From NCBI GenBank assembly GCA_937891905.1, contig CALATT010000017.1, forward strand, positions 1-7,608: a stretch of 7,608 nt of DNA, given 5' to 3'. This document shows, one piece after another, positions 1 through 5,558 of the stretch. Below the pieces are notes generated by a model, which was not told the origin of the DNA, did no database searches, and saw only the letters and a program-made list of their open reading frames with translations. Source of the DNA: an uncultured Bacteroidales bacterium. GTDB lineage: Bacteria; Bacteroidota; Bacteroidia; Bacteroidales; Paludibacteraceae. The position numbers and the translations under genes are program-made. The number at the start of each line of letters is the position of its first letter. Within the stretch, counting starts at the first letter, position 1.

Positions 1-26
1 ATAATTTGTGAATAACGCGGCTATAT

Positions 27-52
27 CCCGTGAATCACCCGTGAATCACCCG
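27..52. repeat. 11-bp tandem repeat, two copies plus a partial
   Basis: CCCGTGAATCA occurs at 27-37 and again at 38-48, and a partial third copy (CCCG) follows. It lies downstream of the minus-strand promoter at 74-105, so it would fall in the leader of whatever gene lies left of the window. No function is evident. It could also be the edge of a longer array cut by the window. Confidence 0.6.
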
Positions 53-73
53 CGACGACAGAATAAATAAGTG

Positions 74-105
74 TAAAGATAGCACTTTTTTTTGACATAT
101 GCAAA
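74..105 (-). promoter_or_regulatory. Bacteroidota-type promoter reading leftwards out of the window
   Basis: On the minus strand TTTG (plus 102-105) is followed, after exactly 20 bp, by TATCTTTA (plus 74-81). This matches the Bacteroidota primary-sigma consensus TTTG-N19-21-TAnnTTTG except for the last base. The -33 side reads TTTGCATATGT and then a run of A, the same block as in the two other promoters of this window. Transcription would start near 66-69 and run off the left end, so a divergent gene or RNA is inferred there. No start codon for it is visible here. Confidence 0.65.
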
Positions 106-161
106 TAGCTGGAGGGGAATATGTGATTTTTAAAGGGAAATAAGGTCTCTAAGGAGGGAAA

Positions 162-257
162 GGATATATCGGGATAAGGATATACCGGAATAAGGATATA
201 CCGGAATAAGGACATATCGGGATAAGGACATATCGAGATAAGGACATATCGAGATAA
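162..257. repeat. 16-bp tandem array, six copies
   Basis: Six head-to-tail 16-bp units of the form GGAYATAYCGRRATAA fill 162-257 without a break. Neighbouring units are more alike than distant ones: copies 2 and 3 are identical, copies 5 and 6 are identical, and copy 4 is intermediate. That is the pattern left by unit duplication. A perfect 12-bp direct repeat, TAAGGTCTCTAA, sits on both sides (141-152 and 255-266), the right one overlapping the last unit. The unit length is not a multiple of three, and open frames through it are low-complexity. Part of the 550-bp gene-free stretch between two divergent promoters. Confidence 0.85.
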
Positions 258-297
258 GGTCTCTAAAGACGATGTAAGGTGTAGGGTGTAAGATTTT

Positions 298-420
298 CTA
301 GCCCAACTAGCCTAACTAGCCCAACTAGCCGAAATAGAAGAACTAGATAAAATAGCCTAACTAGATAAAATAGAAGAAATAGTCTAACTAGATAAACTAG
401 CCTAACTAGAAGAACTAGGA
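298..420. repeat. 9-bp CTAG-rich tandem array, 13 copies plus a partial
   Basis: Thirteen units of 9 bp with consensus (C/A)TAGNNNAA run in perfect register from 298 to 414, followed by CTAGGA. The TAG and the final AA are invariant while the three middle bases switch among a few words (CCC, CCT, CCG, AAG, ATA, TCT). As 9 is three codons, the minus strand stays open through the array and would give a monotonous Leu/Val/Arg/Phe string, which I judge a by-product. CTAG is usually a scarce tetranucleotide in bacterial genomes, so its density here is unusual. Confidence 0.85.
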
Positions 421-456
421 GAAAGGACGGATAGTCCGGAGGAACCGGAGGACGAG

Positions 457-471
457 CTGGATACAATCCAG
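457..471. other. Small perfect inverted repeat
   Basis: CTGGAT and ATCCAG pair perfectly around a 3-base ACA loop. It sits between the 9-bp and 7-bp arrays, just after a doubled CCGGAGGA word (434-455 region). There is no T-run behind it, so it does not look like a terminator. The stretch 421-493 otherwise holds nothing recognisable. Confidence 0.4.
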
Positions 472-493
472 CATAATGAACATACAAAGAAAG

Positions 494-542
494 AACAAGG
501 AACAAGGAACAAAGAACAAGGAACAAAGAACAAGGAACAAAG
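494..542. repeat. 7-bp tandem array, seven copies
   Basis: Seven units of AACAARG run from 494 to 542, the sixth base alternating G/A in the order G, G, A, G, A, G, A. The alternation suggests that the recent duplication unit was 14 bp rather than 7. It ends 6 bp before the terminator hairpin at 549. It lies upstream of the promoter at 575, so it is not transcribed with the next gene. Confidence 0.85.
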
Positions 543-548
543 CTACAC

Positions 549-576
549 AAAAAATCGCTCTTCGGGGCGATTTTTT
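549..576. terminator. UUCG tetraloop intrinsic terminator, probably bidirectional
   Basis: A 12-bp stem (549-560 with 565-576, one G-U pair) closes on a C(UUCG)G tetraloop, an exceptionally stable loop. The stem has A-runs on the left and T-runs on the right, so a U-tract follows on either strand. No gene ends just upstream on the plus strand, so it may insulate the downstream promoter from readthrough out of the repeat region. Its T-tract contains the TTTG of the next promoter. Confidence 0.75.
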
Positions 577-606
577 TGCATATGTAAAAAAAAAGTAGTA
601 CTTTTG
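575..606 (+). promoter_or_regulatory. Bacteroidota-type promoter for the nucleosidase-rlmI pair
   Basis: TTTG at 575-578 and TACTTTTG at 599-606 are 20 bp apart, a full match to TTTG-N19-21-TAnnTTTG. The start of transcription should lie near 612-616, leaving a leader of about 20 bases before the ATG at 632. The -33 box overlaps the T-tract of the terminator hairpin at 549-576. Confidence 0.8.
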
Positions 607-617
607 CAGCGCAAAAG
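601..617. promoter_or_regulatory. Palindrome over the -7 box, possible operator
   Basis: CTTTTGCAGCGCAAAAG is a perfect 7-bp inverted repeat with a 3-base centre. It covers the second half of the -7 element and the probable start of transcription, where a repressor would block initiation. It may also be chance, because the -7 consensus itself supplies one arm. No regulator gene is seen nearby. Confidence 0.3.
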
Positions 618-631
618 TTTTAGCACGAAAA

Positions 632-1150
632 ATGAGTGATATGAATAAAATAGTTGTTTTAGCCGAAGAAGGCGAAGTGAGTTTGATAAATAAACTATAC
701 GAGCAGTTGGGCATCGACCTACGCAATATACCTATCCTATACACAGGAGTGGGAGCCATCAATGTGATACGCGCACTGCAAGAACTGCCACGAGATACCG
801 AAATATTCAATATAGGATACGCAGGCAGCGCTAACTTCGAAGTAGGGTCTTGGGCTCAAGTGCAAGAAGTGAGACTTAATCACCCCAATGTGACCTACAA
901 CGAACCACAACTCCTATTAGTGGAAGGACAACAAACACAACCCGAACTATTCCCAAAAAGCACACTGCACAAAGCCGTTTGCTATACGAACACCGATTTC
1001 GTACTGCAATCAGACTACACCGATTGTGTCTTTGACATGGAACTGGCATACATAGCCGCATTGGGTTTTGATAAATTACATAGCATCAAGTATGTGAGCG
1101 ATAACCTATCACTACATGCTTATCACGAACTAACCAACGGAGTGGAATGA
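632..1150 (+). CDS. Short MTA/SAH nucleosidase-like (nucleoside phosphorylase superfamily) protein
   Basis: A 172-residue cytosolic protein resembling the PNP/UDP phosphorylase fold, closest in motif pattern to 5'-methylthioadenosine/S-adenosylhomocysteine nucleosidase. That enzyme cleaves adenine from MTA or SAH. Visible landmarks are Glu12/Glu13 in LAEEGEV (equivalent to the catalytic Glu near the N-terminus), GVGAIN at 39-44, NIGYAGS at 60-66, DMELA at 135-139 (ribose-binding and catalytic region) and SDN at 156-158 (the purine-contacting Asp). It is clearly shorter than typical nucleosidases of about 230 residues; the gap falls mainly in the middle (about 73-130). Exact substrate is therefore uncertain. 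ATG 632 follows the promoter leader directly; ATG 641 (residue 4, MNKIVV) is an equally good start, and no Shine-Dalgarno favours either. Its stop overlaps the next gene's ATG by 4 bp (ATGA), suggesting coupled translation. Confidence 0.75.
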   Translation: MSDMNKIVVLAEEGEVSLINKLYEQLGIDLRNIPILYTGVGAINVIRALQELPRDTEIFNIGYAGSANFEVGSWAQVQEVRLNHPNVTYNEPQLLLVEGQQTQPELFPKSTLHKAVCYTNTDFVLQSDYTDCVFDMELAYIAALGFDKLHSIKYVSDNLSLHAYHELTNGVE

Positions 1151-2364
1151 TAACTATCTATCTCAAACCGAAAAAAGAAGAGTCTCTCTTACGCCAACAC
1201 CCATGGGTTTTTAGCGGTGCTATCGCACGCGTGTCCTTAGACAAAGATTACCCATACGACGCACCCGAAGAGGGCGCATTGGTATGCGTACGCGCACACG
1301 ACAAGACCATATTAGGCGTAGGGCACTGGCAAGTGGGTTCCATAGCGGTGCGTATATTAGCTTTTGGCGTAGAGCAGTTGCCCGAGAACTTCTGGGCAGA
1401 GCGTATCCAAGCCGCATACACCATGCGTCAAGCAATGGGACTGATAAGCACAGACAATAACACCTATCGTCTCATCCACGGAGAAGGAGATTTCTTGCCT
1501 GGACTGATAGTAGATATATACGCCAATACAGCCGTTATACAAGCCCATTCAGTGGGCATGCATCTCCATCGACAAGAGATTGCACAAGCCATACAAAAAG
1601 TGGTGCCCGGCATAGAAGCAGTGTATTATAAGTCCGACGACACGCTGCCCCACAAAGCACCTATCACAGGCGATAAAGTGGGATACCTGATTGGCACACC
1701 CGCAGAAAACCAAGAGGAGTTCTGGTCGGTAGAAAACGGATTGGAATTTCGTATTGATTGGTTGCGCGGACAGAAAACGGGTTTCTTCATTGACCAACGC
1801 GAGAACAGAGCCCTCGTAGAACGCTATGCCGCCCATAAGACTGTACTCAATATGTTCTGCTACACAGGTGGTTTCTCGCTCTACGCCTTGCGCGGCGGAG
1901 CACAACGCGTGGACTCGGTGGATGTGAGTCAGAAAGCTATTGACCTGGTGAATATCAATGTGGCGCGTAACTTCCCGCAATGCAACTGCCACACAGCGGT
2001 GACGCAAGACGCTTTTGACTACTTGCGCGAGAAACATACCAGCGGACTATCATACGACCTTATCATCTTGGACCCACCCGCTTTCGCCAAGCACCGCGAT
2101 GCGATACGCAATGCGCTGCGTGGTTACCAACGAATAAACGCCAAAGCGATAGAGATGATCAAACCAGGAGGTATCCTCTTCACTTTCTCTTGCTCACAAG
2201 CGATAGACAAGGAAATGTTCCGCCTGGCTGTCTTTAGCGCTGCCGCACAAGTAGGACGCAAAGTGCGTATACTGCACCAACTACACCAACCACAAGACCA
2301 TCCTATCAACATCTACCACCCCGAAGGTGAATACCTCAAAGGACTGGTGGTGTATGTGGAGTAG
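1147..2364 (+). CDS. rlmI: 23S rRNA (cytosine-C5) methyltransferase, RlmI family
   Basis: A 405-residue class I SAM-dependent RNA methyltransferase close in length to E. coli RlmI (396 residues), which makes m5C1962 in 23S rRNA. The N-terminus has the PUA-type RNA-binding signature (LLRQHPWVFSGAI, about 14-26). The central part has KTGFFIDQRENR (about 210-221), and the Rossmann SAM-binding motif I is NMFCYTGGFS from residue 235 with acidic motif II DVS behind it. Motif IV is LDPPAF (D309-F313), and motif VI FSCS carries the probable catalytic Cys349. All expected motifs are intact. The start overlaps the preceding stop by 4 bp. The two genes likely form one transcript from the promoter at 575-606. 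The exact target base is inferred from family; a paralogue with another rRNA target is possible. Confidence 0.87.
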   Translation: MITIYLKPKKEESLLRQHPWVFSGAIARVSLDKDYPYDAPEEGALVCVRAHDKTILGVGHWQVGSIAVRILAFGVEQLPENFWAERIQAAYTMRQAMGLISTDNNTYRLIHGEGDFLPGLIVDIYANTAVIQAHSVGMHLHRQEIAQAIQKVVPGIEAVYYKSDDTLPHKAPITGDKVGYLIGTPAENQEEFWSVENGLEFRIDWLRGQKTGFFIDQRENRALVERYAAHKTVLNMFCYTGGFSLYALRGGAQRVDSVDVSQKAIDLVNINVARNFPQCNCHTAVTQDAFDYLREKHTSGLSYDLIILDPPAFAKHRDAIRNALRGYQRINAKAIEMIKPGGILFTFSCSQAIDKEMFRLAVFSAAAQVGRKVRILHQLHQPQDHPINIYHPEGEYLKGLVVYVE

Positions 2365-2367
2365 AGG

Positions 2368-2402
2368 ACGATGTACGATGTACCATTTACGATGTACCAT
2401 TT
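2368..2402. repeat. 14-bp tandem repeat, two copies plus a half
   Basis: ACGATGTACCATTT is present at 2375-2388 and 2389-2402, preceded by the half unit ACGATGT at 2368-2374. It begins 4 bp after the rlmI stop codon, so it lies in that transcript's 3' end. It opens a mosaic gap in which three unrelated repeat types follow one another. Confidence 0.8.
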
Positions 2403-2411
2403 TAGAACGCT

Positions 2412-2460
2412 GCGCTACAGAACGGCGACAAGCGCCTACAGGACGGCCGAAGGCCTACAG
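2412..2460. repeat. Imperfect hairpin-bearing repeats sharing CTACAG
   Basis: CTACAG recurs at 2415, 2436 and 2455, each time after a GC-rich word. Two copies carry small stems: GGCG...CGCC (2424-2427 with 2433-2436) and GGCC-GAA-GGCC (2445-2455). GCGCTACAGAACGGC (2412-2426) and GCGCCTACAGGACGGC (2432-2447) are near-identical. No U-tract follows, so these are not classic terminators, though they could protect or pause the rlmI transcript. Confidence 0.6.
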
Positions 2461-2465
2461 AATTG

Positions 2466-2520
2466 CTAGGGAACTAGTGAACTAGTAAACTAGAAACCGC
2501 ATAACCGTATAACCGCATAA
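2466..2520. repeat. 8-bp tandem arrays of two kinds, CTAG and CCG(C/T)ATAA
   Basis: Three and a half units of CTAGNRAA (2466-2496) are followed directly by three units of CCGYATAA (2497-2520). Each is 8 bp with a shared AA end, so the second kind may have grown from the first. The array ends 15 bp before the exonuclease ATG and would form most of its 5' leader. No promoter match is visible in the gap. Confidence 0.75.
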
Positions 2521-2535
2521 CAACTGAAAACCACC

Positions 2536-3447
2536 ATGCCTATCGTTTGCTTTGACACGGAAACAACGGGATTAAGTACCCAAAAAGACCATATTATCCA
2601 ATTCTCTTTGGTCAAGATTGACACCCATTCATGGGAAGTGCTCGGCACACGGGATTGGTATATTCTTCCCGAAGGAGAATTCACCATCCCCGCTGAAGCG
2701 GAAGCCGTTCACCATATATCCAAAGCCTACCTATTGGAACACGGCGTATCTATGCGTAGCATATACGACGACCTCATCGCCTTCACCGATGGATGCGACA
2801 TGTTGTCCTACAACGGCAATGGGTTTGATGCACCTATCTTGCATTACAACCTCGCACGCATTGGACGCGACTTCCATTTCGAAGGACGCACATGGTACGA
2901 TGCGCTCCTATTGGAACGCCAACACATGTATGGCAAGATAGACCCGCAGACCAACGAACCCTACCGCTGCACACTCACGGACGCTTATACCCGCTATTAC
3001 GGACATCCATTCGAGGGAGCGCACAACTCACTCGACGATGTGATGGCCACGATTGAGGTTTTCAAAGCACAGATACAAGAGCACGGATGGGCATGGGCAC
3101 AAAGAGATGATTTTGGGTTTATATGCTTCGATAGATGGCTCACTAAGAAAGGCAACTATTACTACCTCAACCAAGGAGGACACAAAGGTGAGTCTATCGA
3201 GAGCATGATGCGTATCGACCGCAGTTACCTGGAATGGATCATCAATAAATGCCAATGGACGGACGATCAAACGCGTGCCATCATCACCGAACGCATGGGC
3301 GGCGGAGCGGCGGCGAACAACCGCCCACAAGAGGTTAAGAGCGTAGCACCTTCCAAACCGCTCAAACCCTCCAACGGCAAACCATCCACCGCCAAGACGG
3401 CAAAAAACGCCACTTGCACAAGCAAAGACTTATCACTTTTTGACTAA
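2536..3447 (+). CDS. DnaQ-like (DEDDh) 3'-5' exonuclease with ExoX-like C-terminal domain
   Basis: A 303-residue cytosolic exonuclease of the RNase T/DnaQ superfamily, removing nucleotides from 3' ends using two metal ions. ExoI is FDTET (Asp7, Glu9), ExoII is NGNGFD (Asp98), and ExoIII is HNSLDD (His163, Asp168), giving a complete DEDDh set. From about residue 190 to 255 comes a second small domain with GGHKGESIESMMRIDRSYLEWI. It resembles the K/R-G...D..YL.W pattern of ExoX-like C-terminal domains found on Bacteroidota exonucleases. The tail from about 260 is Lys/Pro/Ala-rich and probably disordered, ending DLSLFD, which resembles a sliding-clamp binding peptide (see findings). ATG 2536 was chosen because the ExoI strand starts at residue 3. 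There is no Shine-Dalgarno. The next gene starts 21 bp on. The biological role (repair, proofreading or RNA processing) cannot be told from sequence. Confidence 0.85.
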   Translation: MPIVCFDTETTGLSTQKDHIIQFSLVKIDTHSWEVLGTRDWYILPEGEFTIPAEAEAVHHISKAYLLEHGVSMRSIYDDLIAFTDGCDMLSYNGNGFDAPILHYNLARIGRDFHFEGRTWYDALLLERQHMYGKIDPQTNEPYRCTLTDAYTRYYGHPFEGAHNSLDDVMATIEVFKAQIQEHGWAWAQRDDFGFICFDRWLTKKGNYYYLNQGGHKGESIESMMRIDRSYLEWIINKCQWTDDQTRAIITERMGGGAAANNRPQEVKSVAPSKPLKPSNGKPSTAKTAKNATCTSKDLSLFD

Positions 3448-3468
3448 CCATAACAAACAACCACCCCT

Positions 3469-5280
3469 ATGAAACTCCAACCACTCTCCCTCATCCTCGT
3501 TGCCCTCTTATGCGGCATTTCTTCTCTACACGCTGACACGAAACTAACAGGCACACCTATCAGTTCGTATGGGTCGTTCGACTACAACAACACGGGTTCG
3601 CCCTCCTTCAGCGTCAATACCGCTCAGATGGCATTCGACGGCAGCATGGACTCCTATTTCGCAGCATGGGATGTGTCCTACGGATGGGTAGGACTGGACC
3701 TCGGGTCACCACATATCATCACCATCGTAGGATGGGCACCACGCAAGAACTCCGTAGGACCCAACGGCGTGCTCTTAGGCGTTTTCGAAGGAGCCAACCG
3801 ACCCGACTTCATGGACGCAGTACCTTTGCACCTCATAGACAATGAGTCACTCGTGGGACAGATGAACTACACCACCGTGAAATGCTCACGCGGGTTTAGG
3901 TATGTGCGCTATGTAGGTCCATACAGCATGAGAAGCGGAATAGCAGAACTGGAGTTCTATGGCGATAAAGGCGAAGGAGACGACTCGCAGTTATGCCAAC
4001 TGACCAATATACCCGTTGTCACCATACACACCAAAGACAACCAAATACCTTTTGATAAAGAAACAGATATAGAGGGCTATGTATCTATCATCTCGCAAGA
4101 TGGTAAGCATATCCTATCCGATACCATCACCATCCGCGAACGAGGTAACGCTTCACGCCAATTCCCCAAAAAACCATACCGTATTAAGTTCGAACACAAG
4201 CAGTCCGTATTGGGTTCGCCCGCCAAAGCCAAGAAATGGACACTCATCAATAACTACGGCGATAAAACACTGCTGCGCAACCCATTAGCATATGAAATAA
4301 GTAAACGACTAAACATGCCTTTCACGCCTTTCTGCACACCCGTCAATGTGCTACTCAATGGCGAATACAAAGGGTGCTATCAGTTGTGCGACCAGATTGA
4401 AGTGGATAAGAATAGAGTGAATATCAAAGAGATGAAGCCCACCGACAACAGCGGCGAAGCACTCACAGGAGGCTACTTCATCGAAGTGGATGGCTACGCC
4501 GACACCGAAATAAGTTATTTCTATTCGCAACGAGGAACACCCGTCACCATTAAATCACCAGACGAAGAAGAGATAACTCCAGAGCAAAAGAATTACATCG
4601 CTTCGCATTTCAGTCTCATGGAGAACAACCCTGCAAAATACTTAGACTATAATACCTTTATTCGCCATTTTATAGTGGGCGAGTTATCAGGCAATACCGA
4701 TACCTATTGGAGCACCTACATGTATAAACACCGCGGGAATGACACCCTTTTTGTAGGACCTGTATGGGATTTCGACATCGCGTTTGACAACGACTATCGC
4801 ACCTACCCTATTAACAACAAGAACGATTATGTATATCGCTCAGGCGGTAGCGTGGTGGGATATATGCGCACACTAACCGACAAAGTGATCAACTCCTCGC
4901 AAGGAGCAGACCAACTACTCATCACATGGATACAAGCACGATGGACAGGCATTGACACAGGTAGCCTATGCGCCTACATAGACCAACAAGCGCAAAACCT
5001 GCAACAGTCACAACGACTCAATTTCCTACGCTGGCCCATCCTCAACTCGAATGTACACATGAACCCCACCTCACGCGGGTCATACCAAGCCGAAGTGGAT
5101 TACCTGAAGAAATACATCGAAAACCGCATTGTATGGTTCGATAAAAAACTCAAATATGTACACACAGAAGTGGAGAACATAGACAACACTCCAAAACCCA
5201 CCAAATACATCCACAACGGACAACTATACATCCAAAAAGGCGAACATACATACACCGTAATGGGCAATAAAGTGCAATAA
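3469..5280 (+). CDS. Secreted discoidin-like plus CotH-family protein
   Basis: A 603-residue exported protein. Residues 1-22 form a Sec signal peptide (hydrophobic core, cleavage after LHA); Cys15 lacks a proper lipobox, so a lipoprotein is unlikely. Residues about 28-166 look like an F5/8 type C (discoidin) galactose-binding fold: AFDGSMDSYFAAW, WVGLDLGSP, and closing FRYVRYVGP...ELEFYG. From about 181 to 550 is a CotH domain: VTIHTKDNQIP, RERGNASRQFPKKPYRIKF, LINNYGDKTLLRN, LNGEYKGCYQLCDQIEVD, and VWDFDIAFDND (433-442), an Asp-rich stretch likely to bind metal and nucleotide. Known CotH proteins are atypical kinases that phosphorylate coat or surface proteins; activity here is inferred. The last 23 or so residues (IHNGQLYIQKGEHTYTVMGNKV) form a conserved-looking tail. 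Probably co-transcribed with the exonuclease. Confidence 0.85.
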   Translation: MKLQPLSLILVALLCGISSLHADTKLTGTPISSYGSFDYNNTGSPSFSVNTAQMAFDGSMDSYFAAWDVSYGWVGLDLGSPHIITIVGWAPRKNSVGPNGVLLGVFEGANRPDFMDAVPLHLIDNESLVGQMNYTTVKCSRGFRYVRYVGPYSMRSGIAELEFYGDKGEGDDSQLCQLTNIPVVTIHTKDNQIPFDKETDIEGYVSIISQDGKHILSDTITIRERGNASRQFPKKPYRIKFEHKQSVLGSPAKAKKWTLINNYGDKTLLRNPLAYEISKRLNMPFTPFCTPVNVLLNGEYKGCYQLCDQIEVDKNRVNIKEMKPTDNSGEALTGGYFIEVDGYADTEISYFYSQRGTPVTIKSPDEEEITPEQKNYIASHFSLMENNPAKYLDYNTFIRHFIVGELSGNTDTYWSTYMYKHRGNDTLFVGPVWDFDIAFDNDYRTYPINNKNDYVYRSGGSVVGYMRTLTDKVINSSQGADQLLITWIQARWTGIDTGSLCAYIDQQAQNLQQSQRLNFLRWPILNSNVHMNPTSRGSYQAEVDYLKKYIENRIVWFDKKLKYVHTEVENIDNTPKPTKYIHNGQLYIQKGEHTYTVMGNKVQ

Positions 5281-5285
5281 TTTGT

Positions 5286-5338
5286 TGTACCTTCGGCACG
5301 CCCCTTCCCCTACGGGGTGGGTTCCCTCCGAAGGTACA
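5286..5338. other. Long compound hairpin after the CotH gene
   Basis: TGTACCTTCGG at 5286-5296 and CCGAAGGTACA at 5328-5338 pair perfectly over 11 bp. Inside, CCCC-TAC-GGGG (5307-5317) forms a second stem. It begins 6 bp after the CotH stop codon and probably ends or stabilises that mRNA, but no U-tract follows, so I do not call it an intrinsic terminator. It could also be a copy of a dispersed palindromic repeat. Confidence 0.6.
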
Positions 5339-5417
5339 GTCGCATTTTGCAGACCATACACAAGCAAATCGCGACTATTCCTTCTATGCTTGCGCATTCA
5401 TTATACGCCTCAATAAT

Positions 5418-5441
5418 CCTATTTTATGCGAGCATAATAGG
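5418..5441. other. Bulged inverted repeat in the pre-tRNA gap
   Basis: CCTATTTTATGC (5418-5429) pairs with GCATAATAGG (5432-5441) over 10 bp with a two-T bulge and a 2-base centre. Such a tight centre suits DNA cruciform or protein binding rather than an RNA stem. Role unknown. The surrounding gap 5281-5558 holds no credible gene; an open frame through it overlaps the hairpins and promoter and has no family likeness. Confidence 0.35.
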
Positions 5442-5460
5442 CTTATTTCGCCTTATAATA

Positions 5461-5480
5461 AAAAAGAACGCTCTTTTTTT
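5461..5480. terminator. Weak A/T-rich terminator-like hairpin
   Basis: AAAAAGA (5461-5467) and TCTTTTT (5472-5478) pair around ACGC, leaving a T-run behind. Nearly all pairs are A-T, so stability is low. It precedes the tRNA promoter by 20 bp and may stop readthrough from the CotH transcript. Confidence 0.3.
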
Positions 5481-5499
5481 GAAGAAATTGTCGCAATTA

Positions 5500-5531
5500 T
5501 TTGCATATGTGAAAAATTTGTTGTACCTTTG
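5500..5531 (+). promoter_or_regulatory. Bacteroidota-type promoter for the initiator tRNA
   Basis: TTTG at 5500-5503 and TACCTTTG at 5524-5531 are 20 bp apart, a perfect consensus match. The start of transcription falls near 5537-5541, giving about 20 bases before the mature tRNA 5' end. The -33 side again starts TTTGCATATGT plus an A-run. Confidence 0.88.
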
Positions 5532-5558
5532 CACTCGCTTTCGATAAGAGAGATATAT

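Noticed and set aside
91..125. Plus-strand promoter starting at TTTG 91-94
   Set aside because: The site 20 bp on reads TATGTGAT, which lacks the TTTG of the -7 box; the good match is on the minus strand.
162..542. CRISPR array
   Set aside because: Units are 7-16 bp and directly adjacent, with no unique spacers and no cas genes; these are plain tandem repeats.
263..550. Minus-strand open frame of 95 residues rich in Leu/Val/Phe/Arg
   Set aside because: It is the translation of the 9-bp and 7-bp tandem arrays; the 9-bp unit keeps a frame open by itself. No family likeness.
1549..2037. Minus-strand open frame of 162 residues inside rlmI
   Set aside because: It is antisense to an intact, motif-complete methyltransferase and shows no domain of its own.
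5317..5547. Plus-strand open frame of 76 residues between CotH and the tRNA
   Set aside because: It starts at a GTG inside a hairpin and runs through the tRNA promoter; the hydrophobic stretch follows from AT-rich sequence.
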